The notes under the pieces: model-generated | Database searches by the model: none | What the model saw: only the letters and a program-made list of their open reading frames with translations | What the model was told of the DNA's origin: nothing | Assembly: GCA_005889285.1 (NCBI GenBank) | Contig: VBFF01000129.1 | Coordinates: forward strand, 1 to 7,952 | DNA length: 7,952 nt | Direction: 5' to 3' | From: Chloroflexota bacterium | GTDB taxonomy: Bacteria > Chloroflexota > Dormibacteria > CF-121 | Shown: positions 1 through 5,578 of the stretch, one piece after another | Layout: every line of letters begins with the position of its first letter | Position numbering within the stretch: the first letter of the stretch is position 1 | Made by a program: the position numbers and the translations under genes

Positions 1-731
1 TCTTTATCCCCGCCGGCCTGGAGCCGGGCAAAGTTGGCGCCGCAAGCGCTTACGGCGCGACCGTCGTCGAGGTCAACGGCACCTACGACGATGTCAACCG
101 GCTGTGCGTCGAGCTCGCTGACCTCTACGGCTGGGCGATCGTCAACGTCAACCTCCGCCCCTTTTACTCGGAGGGCAGCAAGACGCTGGCGTTCGAGGTG
201 GTGGAGCAGCTCGGCTGGCGGGCCCCCGACCATCTCGTGGTTCCTGTCGCCGCCGGGTCGTTGCTCGCCAAGACCGCCAAAGCCTTCCAGGAGATGGTTG
301 GGGTCGGTCTGCTCGATCGTGCGTCGACCCGCATCCACGCCGCCCAGGCGGAAGGTTGCGCACCGGTCAGCACCGCGATCCAGCACGGCCGGGACCAGGT
401 CACGCCGGTGCGGCCGAACAGCATCGCGAAGTCGCTGGCGATTGGCAACCCCGCCGACGGCCGCTACGCGGCGCGGGCGGTGCGCGCCTCGGGCGGGTGG
501 GGGACGGCCTGCCGCGAGGATGCGGTCCAGGAAGCGATGGCGCTGCTCGCGCAAACGGAGGGCATCCTGAGCGAGCCCGCCGGCGGCGTCGTCGTCGCCG
601 GGCTCGCGGACAAAACCACCGAACTCTTCGAGGTCCGTGATGGGCACCGCCTGCAACTGGCGAAGGCTCGCGCGGCCGATTTCGAGCAGGCGCTGGCCGC
701 CGCGGAAAAGGCGCCCGCCGTGGTCGCATGA
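1..731 (+). CDS. thrC: Threonine synthase, 5' end outside window, possible internal C-terminal deletion
   Basis: PLP enzyme that converts O-phosphohomoserine to threonine, the last step of the pathway. The reading frame is open from base 3, giving 242 visible codons; the N-terminal part with the PLP-binding lysine lies outside the window. Family signatures seen are NVNLRPFYSEGSKTLAFEV, the phosphate-loop-like PVAAGSL, HAAQAEGCAPV, NSIAKSLAIGNPADG and LLAQTEGILSEPAGGV. The stop TGA (729-731) overlaps the asd ATG by four bases. Oddity: in homologues the AGGV motif is followed by about 25-30 residues and then a TGNGLKT-like motif. Here AGGVVVAG runs directly into LADKTTELF, as if an in-frame segment were missing near 597-608. 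Identity is secure; intactness is doubtful. Confidence 0.93.
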   Translation, partial: FIPAGLEPGKVGAASAYGATVVEVNGTYDDVNRLCVELADLYGWAIVNVNLRPFYSEGSKTLAFEVVEQLGWRAPDHLVVPVAAGSLLAKTAKAFQEMVGVGLLDRASTRIHAAQAEGCAPVSTAIQHGRDQVTPVRPNSIAKSLAIGNPADGRYAARAVRASGGWGTACREDAVQEAMALLAQTEGILSEPAGGVVVAGLADKTTELFEVRDGHRLQLAKARAADFEQALAAAEKAPAVVA

Positions 732-1804
732 CCCAGAACCTGCGCGTCGGCGTCCTGGGAGCCACCGGCCTCGCGGGGCAGCAGGTGCTGGCCGCGCTCG
801 AGCGGCACCCCTGGTTCCGTGTGGCCGCGGTGGGCGCCTCCGAGAGCTCGGCGGGAAAATCGCTCGGCGACGCGCTGCGCGACCCATCGGGTGCCAGCCG
901 CTGGTTTGCCGAGGGCCGCCCCGACGCCTCGCTGCTCTCGCTGCCGTGTCTCAACGATGAGCAACTCCTCGCCCAACCGCTCGACCTCGTCTTCAGCGCC
1001 GTTTCCAAAGAGGTCGCGGAAGTCTGGGAGCCTCGCTTTGCGGAACGGGTGCCGGTCGTCAGCACCGCCTCCGCCTTTCGCTACGAGCCCGATGTCCCGA
1101 TCCTGATCCCCGGCGTCAACGACGCGCACGCCGAGGCTCTCCACGACCAGCGCCGCGCGCGCGGCTGGCGCGGCTTCATCGCGCCCATCCCCAACTGCAC
1201 GACGACCGGGTTGGCCGTTTCGCTGAAGCCGCTGCACGATGCCTTCGGCGTGCGCACGGTGATGATGACGTCGCTCCAGGCGGTCTCGGGCGCGGGGCGT
1301 CATGGCGGGGTGCTGGCCCTCGACGTGGTCGACAACGTCATCCCCTTCATCCCCGGCGAGGAGGAGAAGGTCGAGCGCGAGACAAAGAAGATCCTGGGCC
1401 ATTGGGGGGAGCCCGCGCCATTCGCGGTCTCCTGTACCTGCACCCGGGTCAACGTGACCGACGGACACCTGGAAACCGTTTTCGTTGGTACCGAGCGCCC
1501 CATCGATTCGGCGACCGCCACCGATGCCATGGACCGCTTCGGCGTCGACGGGCTCAAGGGTCTGCCCTCGGCACCCGATCGGCTGCTGCAGGTCACCACC
1601 GATCCCTTCCGGCCGCAGCCACGCCGCGACCGCAACGCGGGCGACGGCATGACGGTCACCGTCGGTCGCATGCGCGACGAGCCGGCACTCAGGGGCGTCA
1701 AGTACGTCGTCCTCTCGCACAACACCAAGCTCGGTGCGGGCAAAGGCGCGGTCCTCCTGGCGGAATGGCTGACGCGGGAGGGCTACATTGAGCGCGGAGG
1801 CTGA
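728..1804 (+). CDS. asd: Aspartate-semialdehyde dehydrogenase (archaeal/fungal-type)
   Basis: Cytoplasmic NADPH-dependent enzyme that reduces L-aspartyl-4-phosphate to aspartate semialdehyde, the branch point to lysine, threonine and methionine. The product is 358 residues, normal for the archaeal/yeast-like class. The N-terminal Rossmann motif GATGLAGQ is at residues 11-18. The catalytic cysteine is C157 in PNCTTTG and the likely catalytic histidine is H247 in TDGH. Further signatures are SGAGRHG (187-193), [13 protein letters not shown] (202-214), [11 protein letters not shown] (295-305) and [12 protein letters not shown] (330-341). The ATG is coupled to the thrC stop through ATGA, and the stop lies 4 nt before the lysC start, so the gene belongs to the thr operon. 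No length anomaly is visible. Confidence 0.96.
   Translation: MTQNLRVGVLGATGLAGQQVLAALERHPWFRVAAVGASESSAGKSLGDALRDPSGASRWFAEGRPDASLLSLPCLNDEQLLAQPLDLVFSAVSKEVAEVWEPRFAERVPVVSTASAFRYEPDVPILIPGVNDAHAEALHDQRRARGWRGFIAPIPNCTTTGLAVSLKPLHDAFGVRTVMMTSLQAVSGAGRHGGVLALDVVDNVIPFIPGEEEKVERETKKILGHWGEPAPFAVSCTCTRVNVTDGHLETVFVGTERPIDSATATDAMDRFGVDGLKGLPSAPDRLLQVTTDPFRPQPRRDRNAGDGMTVTVGRMRDEPALRGVKYVVLSHNTKLGAGKGAVLLAEWLTREGYIERGG
1796..1800 (+). promoter_or_regulatory. Ribosome binding site deciding the lysC start
   Basis: GGAGG lies inside the end of asd, 8 nt before GTG 1809. This favours GTG 1809 over the in-frame TTG at 1788, which has no comparable site and would add seven residues ahead of the conserved aspartate-kinase N-terminus. 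Confidence 0.75.
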
Positions 1805-2498
1805 GTTCGTGGCTCGCCCCGTTCTCGTCCAGAAGTTTGGTGGGAGCTCACTCGGTACGCCGGAACGGATCAAACGGGCTGCCAAGCGCGTCGCGGCCAG
1901 CCAGCGGGCAGGCTATGACGTCGTGGTCGTGGTCAGCGCTATGGGCGATTCGACCGACCGCCTCCTCACGCTCGCGTCGCGAGTGGCGAAAGATCCGGCC
2001 GCGCGCGAGCTCGACCAGCTGCTCTCTACCGGCGAAGGCGTCTCGGCCCCCCTGATGTCGATGGCCCTGACCGAGCTCGGTGTTCCGGCGGTGTCGCTGC
2101 TCGGATTTCAAGCCGGCATCCAGACCGACCGCCGCCATGCGAAGGCGCGCATCGTCGGGCTGACGCCGGGACGGATCGAGCGGGAGCTCGCCGCCGGGAA
2201 TGTGGTGGTCGTGGCCGGCTTCCAGGGCATGGGCGACGAGATGGAGGTCACCACGCTCGGCCGGGGTGGATCGGACACGACCGCGGTCGCGCTCGCCGTC
2301 ACCCTGAAAGCGCAGGCCTGCGAGATCTTCACCGACTGCGCGATTGCTGCCCCATATCGCCTACCCGGAGATGCTCGAGCTGGCCAGCTCCGGCGCCCGC
2401 GTGATGCATCCGAGGGCGGTCGAGATCGCCGAGGCTTACGGCATGGAGCTGCACGTTCGATCGAGCTTCCATGCCGGGGTGGGTACCATCATCTGTTC

Positions 2499-2506
2499 GG
2501 AGGAGG
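2499..2506 (+). promoter_or_regulatory. Internal Shine-Dalgarno for the lysC beta start
   Basis: GGAGGAGG ends 5 nt before ATG 2512, which is in frame with the lysC C-terminal half. The same bases encode Ser-Glu-Glu in the kinase, so part of the match could be codon coincidence. The position matches the internal starts known in Gram-positive aspartate kinases. Confidence 0.55.
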
Positions 2507-2511
2507 CGATC

Positions 2512-2985
2512 ATGGAAGACCGAAATCGGGTGCGGGGTATTGCCCACGAAGAGCACGTCGCCCGGCTCTCGGTCGTTGGTGTGCCCGATCGCCCGGGCAT
2601 CGCGGCCGCGATCTTCGCGCCGCTGGCGGAAGCCGACATCGCCGCCGATGTCATCGTGCAGACCGCCAGCCACGAAGGGGTGACGGACATGTCGTTCACG
2701 GTGTCGTCCGGGGACGGCAAGCAAGCGGAGCGCATCCTCCAGGGCGTCGCGCAACAGATTGGCGCCCGCACGGTGCTGGCGCAGAACGGTCTCGCCAAGG
2801 TGTCGGTCATCGGCAGCGGCATCCGTGGACAACCTGGCGTGGCGGCGACCATGTTCCGGACCCTGTCCGACCACGGGATCAACATCGAGATGATCTCGAC
2901 CTCGGAAGTGCGCATCACTTGCATCATCGATGCCAAGCGGGTGAAGGACGCGGTCTCGGCACTGCACGAGGCGTTCAAGCTTTAG
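2512..2985 (+). CDS. Predicted aspartate kinase beta subunit (ACT-domain regulatory chain) from an internal start
   Basis: In Corynebacterium glutamicum and Bacillus subtilis, lysC also yields a separate regulatory beta chain from an in-frame internal start; it pairs with the full-length alpha chain and binds the feedback effector. Here ATG 2512, with a strong Shine-Dalgarno 5 nt upstream, begins [15 protein letters not shown] and gives 157 residues. It contains two ACT domains: one from about residue 16 ([14 protein letters not shown]) and one from about residue 98 ([16 protein letters not shown]), ending [14 protein letters not shown] and a C-terminal helix. The reading frame is intact and independent of the upstream lysC lesion. 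Production of the chain is inferred from the start site and the family precedent. Confidence 0.55.
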   Translation: MEDRNRVRGIAHEEHVARLSVVGVPDRPGIAAAIFAPLAEADIAADVIVQTASHEGVTDMSFTVSSGDGKQAERILQGVAQQIGARTVLAQNGLAKVSVIGSGIRGQPGVAATMFRTLSDHGINIEMISTSEVRITCIIDAKRVKDAVSALHEAFKL

Positions 2986-2987
2986 CT

Positions 2988-3893
2988 GTGCCCAAAAGCG
3001 CCGCGGTGCGGGTGCCGGCATCGTCGGCCAACCTGGGACCCGGCTTCGATGTTCTGGCGCTGGCTCTCGACTTGCACCTGACGGTCGAGGGGCGCGAATC
3101 GGCGAAGACGACGATCAGCTGGGCGGGCGAGGGCGCCGCGGAGGTGCCGCTCAATCGCAGAAACCTGATCGTCCGCGCGGCCCAGGAGCCGTTCGACGGA
3201 TGGAGCCGCCCGCTGGATGGCCTCGAACTTCGCGTCAGAAACGACATTCCTATCGGCCGCGGCCTGGGCAGCAGTGCCGCCGCGATCATCGCCGGGATCA
3301 CGCTGGGGGCGAAACTGCGCGGCCTGCGAATGCCGGCGCAGCGGATCCTCGAGCTTGCGGTCCCACTCGAAGGCCACGGTGACAATCTGGCGGCCGCCCT
3401 CCATGGGGGCTTCTGCATCGCCGTCATCGAGAACGGCGGGGTGCGGGTCCACCGCCTCGATTGGCCGTCAGGCTGGCGGGCCGTCGTGTTCGTGCCGAAG
3501 GGCCTCTCCCCCACGCACGAAGCCCGTCGCCTGGTGCCGCGCCGACCAGCGCGCGAGGATGCTGTCTTCAACCTCGGCCGAGTCGCCGAGTGGGTGCTCG
3601 CTTGTTCCCGGAAAGATCGGTCCCTGGTGGCGAGCGCGATGGACGACCGCCTGCACCAACCGGGTCGGGCGCGCGCCTATCCCTATCTCGACGACACCAT
3701 CGCGGCCGCCGAGCAGGCGGGAGCCCTGGGGGCCGCGCTCAGCGGCGCCGGAGGGAGCGTCGTCGCCATCGCGGATCGGAACCTGGCGGCCGTGGGCACC
3801 GCCATGAGCCGGGCGGCAGGCGCACACGGAGTTGCGGGGCGGGTGGTAACCCTGAAGGCTGCCGCCCGAGGCGCCAGCCCGCCCTCGCTGTAA
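2988..3893 (+). CDS. thrB: Homoserine kinase (GHMP family)
   Basis: Cytoplasmic ATP-dependent kinase that makes O-phosphohomoserine, the substrate of ThrC. The product is 301 residues, typical for ThrB. Motif 1 is [20 protein letters not shown] from residue 10. The ATP-binding GHMP motif is [12 protein letters not shown] (88-99). [14 protein letters not shown] is the usual mid-domain motif, and the C-terminal glycine motif is [11 protein letters not shown] from residue 251. The chosen start is GTG 2988, two bases after the lysC stop; it places the first conserved motif at the usual distance. There is no strong ribosome binding site (GAGG is 16 nt upstream), so coupling to lysC translation is likely. 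Because of the lysC lesion, the thrB frame is also open upstream as far as 1788. This is the last gene of the thr operon. Confidence 0.95.
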   Translation: MPKSAAVRVPASSANLGPGFDVLALALDLHLTVEGRESAKTTISWAGEGAAEVPLNRRNLIVRAAQEPFDGWSRPLDGLELRVRNDIPIGRGLGSSAAAIIAGITLGAKLRGLRMPAQRILELAVPLEGHGDNLAAALHGGFCIAVIENGGVRVHRLDWPSGWRAVVFVPKGLSPTHEARRLVPRRPAREDAVFNLGRVAEWVLACSRKDRSLVASAMDDRLHQPGRARAYPYLDDTIAAAEQAGALGAALSGAGGSVVAIADRNLAAVGTAMSRAAGAHGVAGRVVTLKAAARGASPPSL

Positions 3894-3971
3894 TCCTTCT
3901 GAAAGGTTCGCCCGGGCAGACTGAGCCCAGTGTGGAGCCGTCCATTTCTCCATGCTTGCATTTCAGATGAG

Positions 3972-3981
3972 AAGGAGGTGA
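3972..3981 (+). promoter_or_regulatory. Near-perfect Shine-Dalgarno before the small repeat-protein gene
   Basis: AAGGAGGTGA matches the 16S rRNA 3' end complement over ten bases, the best such site in the window. It overlaps the in-frame GTG at 3978 and ends 5 nt before an in-frame ATC at 3987. Normal spacing would therefore point to ATC, with GTG 3978 the nearest conventional codon. Confidence 0.7.
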
Positions 3982-4349
3982 GAAGCATCACTCCAACGCA
4001 ACGCGTTATTACGATTGCCGGCGTCGCGGGATCGCTGATCGCGGGCGGCGTGATCGGTGCCACACTGGCCGGTCCGCTCGCGGCGGCGGCGGCCAATACC
4101 GGTTCGCCGACCCAACTTGCTGCCGCGTCAGCCAGTCCGAGTGCGGCCGCCGGGACGTTCAAGTCCAACGAGGCCACGGCCCACGAGGCCGGTGAAAGCG
4201 CCACCGTCGAGGCGCAGGAGAATTCGGGCCAGCGGCCTGGCGGCGGATCCGGAACATTCACGCCGAACGAGAACGCCACGCACGAGCAGGGTGAGAGCGC
4301 CGCGCGCGAAGCCCAGGAGAACGCGGGCCAGCGCCCGACGGTTCCCTAA
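3978..4349 (+). CDS. Small secreted or membrane-anchored protein with two 29-residue repeats, unknown function
   Basis: I do not recognise this family. From GTG 3978 the product is 123 residues; a start at ATC 3987 would give 120 and at GTG 3930 would give 139. The N-terminus (MRSITPTQR) is followed by a hydrophobic Gly/Ala/Ile/Val-rich segment at about residues 9-31, which could be a signal peptide or membrane anchor. An Ala/Ser/Thr linker comes next, then two charged, Glu/Gln/Asn-rich repeats with the pattern GTFxxNExxxHExGESAxxEAQENxGQRP, separated by GGGS. No cysteine, lipobox or catalytic motif is visible. It has its own ribosome binding site, lies 84 nt after thrB and is closed by a terminator at 4369-4403. 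It may be a tail of the thr operon or a separate unit; no convincing promoter was seen. Confidence 0.75.
   Translation: MRSITPTQRVITIAGVAGSLIAGGVIGATLAGPLAAAAANTGSPTQLAAASASPSAAAGTFKSNEATAHEAGESATVEAQENSGQRPGGGSGTFTPNENATHEQGESAAREAQENAGQRPTVP
4152..4337 (+). repeat. Two diverged tandem copies of an 87-nt coding repeat
   Basis: Copy 1 is 4152-4238 and copy 2 is 4251-4337, separated by 12 nt that encode Gly-Gly-Gly-Ser. The encoded 29-residue units share 20 identical residues. Of the 20 conserved codons, 8 differ only synonymously (for example GGG/GGA, AAT/AAC, CCT/CCG). The protein sequence has thus been kept while the DNA drifted, which supports real coding and an old duplication. Confidence 0.85.
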
Positions 4350-4368
4350 CAACTCGCGACACCAACAA

Positions 4369-4403
4369 AACTGGGCCCGTACCGTGCGGGCCCAGTTCTT
4401 TTT
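4369..4403 (+). terminator. Intrinsic terminator after the small repeat-protein gene
   Basis: An 11-bp perfect stem (AACTGGGCCCG at 4369-4379 with CGGGCCCAGTT at 4387-4397) has a 7-nt loop and is followed by C and five T residues (4399-4403). It lies 20 nt after the TAA at 4347-4349 and 15 nt before the end of the convergent mgsA. On the minus strand the hairpin is followed by only a short broken T run, so it may work weakly in both directions. Confidence 0.9.
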
Positions 4404-4418
4404 AAAGCGGGAGGAGCG

Positions 4419-4847
4419 TTAGCTCGCGGCGGCTCGGAACTCCTGCAGCAGCGGCGAACTGATCAGCACATCCGCGGTGGCGATGTTCGTCGCCAGCGGG
4501 ATGTTGCAGACATTGCAGATTCGAAGCAAGGTCTGGATATCGGGATCGTGCGGATGCTTGTCCAGCGGATCCACCATGAAGAGGACGGCATCGATGTCGC
4601 CCTCGACGACGCGGCTGGCGATCTGAACGTCGCCACCGTGCGGTCCGGCGGTCACGCGCTCGACGTCGAGCCCGACTTTGTCGCGCAGCAGGTCCCCGGT
4701 CGCGCCGGTGGCGACGATGTCGTATTCCTGCAGACGGCTGCGGTTGAACGTGGCAAACGCGACCAGGTCCGCCTTTTTGCCGTCGTGGGCGATGATGGCG
4801 ATCCGCGGCCGCTCACGATTCGAGGCTAACTTCACGTGCGAAAGCAT
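4419..4847 (-). CDS. mgsA: Methylglyoxal synthase
   Basis: Converts dihydroxyacetone phosphate to methylglyoxal and phosphate, a bypass of lower glycolysis used when sugar phosphates accumulate. From ATG 4847 the product is 142 residues, within the usual 130-155. Visible motifs are AHDGKKADL (20-28), the phosphate-binding TGATGDLL (47-54), AGPHGGD with the catalytic aspartate D73, VDPLDKHPHDPD (92-103) with H100 and D103 of the active-site region, and NIPLATNIATAD (115-126). Alternative starts are ATG 4871 (150 residues) and GTG 4835 (138); none has a clear Shine-Dalgarno. The gene lies 100 nt after trpG on the same strand, so it may be read through from the trp genes or have its own promoter. 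It converges on the small repeat-protein gene. Confidence 0.94.
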   Translation of the reverse strand: MLSHVKLASNRERPRIAIIAHDGKKADLVAFATFNRSRLQEYDIVATGATGDLLRDKVGLDVERVTAGPHGGDVQIASRVVEGDIDAVLFMVDPLDKHPHDPDIQTLLRICNVCNIPLATNIATADVLISSPLLQEFRAAAS

Positions 4848-4860
4848 ACTGGCCCAGTAT
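4846..4860. promoter_or_regulatory. 15-bp palindrome over the mgsA start, possible operator
   Basis: ATACTGG C CCAGTAT is a perfect 7-bp inverted repeat around one central base, overlapping the ATG at 4847-4845. It sits between two direct copies of CGAAAGCAT (4839-4847 and 4863-4871). A repressor site or an RNA hairpin hiding the start codon are both conceivable. The 15-bp symmetry could also be chance. Confidence 0.35.
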
Positions 4861-4896
4861 TTCGAAAGCATCGGACGCTGGCTACAAAAGTGTGAC

Positions 4897-4921
4897 GGTG
4901 TGTTTGAACAGGTCGCACACC
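4897..4921. repeat. Inverted repeat in the trpG-mgsA gap
   Basis: GGTGTG (4897-4902) and CACACC (4916-4921) form a 6-bp inverted repeat with a 13-nt spacer, between the end of trpG and the start of mgsA. No T run follows it on the minus strand, so it does not look like a terminator. It could be an operator or nothing. Confidence 0.3.
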
Positions 4922-4947
4922 CTAACTCAACACCCGAATCGCCGCGC

Positions 4948-5577
4948 CTATTCCGCGATCGGATCACGCACAGTGGCGCGCGTATGACGCCAGGCACGGG
5001 CATCCTGCAGAAAATTCGCCAGCAGCTGGTGGCCATGTTCGGTCAGGATGGCCTCGGGATGGAACTGCACGCCGGCGAGTGGATGCTGCCGGTGCCGCAA
5101 TCCCATGACCGTGCCATCCTCGGTCCAGGCGGTGACCTCGAGGTCGGCCGGCAGGTCGTCGCGCTCCACGACCAGAGAGTGATAGCGGGTTGCGGTAAAC
5201 GGGCTGGGTAACCCGCGAAAGACGGATTGTTCCCGGTGAAGGACGCGCGAGACCTTGCCGTGCATCACCTGCGCCGCCCGCCGCACCTGGCCGCCGTACG
5301 CCTCGCCCAGGCACTGGTGGCCGAGGCAGACGCCGAGCGTCGGCAGCGTGGGACCCAGCTCGAGGAGCAGATCTTTGCAGATGCCGGCGTCGCCCGGTGT
5401 TCCCGGCCCTGGTGAGAGAACGGCCGCAACCGGCTCCAGGTCCGTGACTTCCCCGATGGTGATCTCATTATTGCGGCGGACGACCACTTGCTCGCCGAGC
5501 TCACCGAGGTACTGCACCAGGTTGTAGGTAAACGAGTCGTAGTTGTCGATCACCAGCACGATGCCCCTGGACTCCAT
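4948..5577 (-). CDS. trpG: Anthranilate synthase component II (glutamine amidotransferase), possibly shared with PABA synthesis
   Basis: Class I glutamine amidotransferase that releases ammonia from glutamine for TrpE, the first step from chorismate to tryptophan. The product is 209 residues, somewhat longer than the usual 190-200 because of a C-terminal tail. Seen are VIDNYDSFTYNLVQYL at the N-terminus, SPGPGTP (55-61), the nucleophile C84 in GVCLGHQ, HGKVS (106-110), and the H173/E175 pair in VQFHPEA. The ATG 5577 lies one base after the trpE stop (TGA A ATG), so translation is coupled. A GTG at 5559 with AGGGG just upstream would also put the conserved N-terminus first. Placement next to trpE favours TrpG, but PabA-like or dual use cannot be excluded from sequence. 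Confidence 0.93.
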   Translation of the reverse strand: MESRGIVLVIDNYDSFTYNLVQYLGELGEQVVVRRNNEITIGEVTDLEPVAAVLSPGPGTPGDAGICKDLLLELGPTLPTLGVCLGHQCLGEAYGGQVRRAAQVMHGKVSRVLHREQSVFRGLPSPFTATRYHSLVVERDDLPADLEVTAWTEDGTVMGLRHRQHPLAGVQFHPEAILTEHGHQLLANFLQDARAWRHTRATVRDPIAE

Positions 5578-5578
5578 T

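Larger units (their letters stand above)
1809..2985 (+). pseudogene. lysC: Aspartate kinase, disrupted by an internal deletion/frameshift
   Basis: Aspartate kinase phosphorylates aspartate at the head of the Lys/Thr/Met pathway. The first frame (1809-2336, 176 codons) carries KFGGSS (residues 9-14), STGE (73-76), GRGGSDTTA (151-159) and ends at EIFTD. The protein then continues in another frame from 2338 ([19 protein letters not shown]) through [13 protein letters not shown] and two ACT domains to TAG 2983-2985. The conserved VDGVYTADPR-type ATP-binding segment that should follow TD is absent. The visible parts sum to 391 codons, and restoring about 14 codons gives roughly 405, the usual length. 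This implies loss of about 41 nt (3n+2). If real, the kinase would be inactive. A sequencing or assembly error is equally possible, because the rest of the gene is well conserved. Confidence 0.85.

Noticed and set aside
464..1885. Long minus-strand open frame antisense to thrC/asd
   Set aside because: Composition is typical of a shadow frame in GC-rich DNA, and the plus strand holds clearly conserved thrC and asd.
2331..2345. Programmed +1 frameshift in lysC
   Set aside because: There is no slippery run, and a shift would not restore the missing VDGVYTADPR-type residues.
1788..3893. A single 701-codon frame read as a LysC-ThrB fusion protein
   Set aside because: The middle third does not match aspartate kinase in this frame, while another frame does. 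It is a by-product of the lysC lesion, not a true fusion.
3914..3928. GGGC-GCCC hairpin after thrB as a terminator
   Set aside because: The stem is only 4 bp and no T run follows.
3952..3981. Nine-codon leader ORF ending MRRR before the repeat-protein gene, stop overlapping GTG 3978
   Set aside because: It has no ribosome binding site, and its AGA-AGG-AGG codons are explained by the Shine-Dalgarno sequence itself.
4848..5036. Upstream extension of mgsA to 205 residues
   Set aside because: The added residues do not look like methylglyoxal synthase, overlap the trpG 3' end and are rich in Cys/Arg/Ser as in shadow frames.
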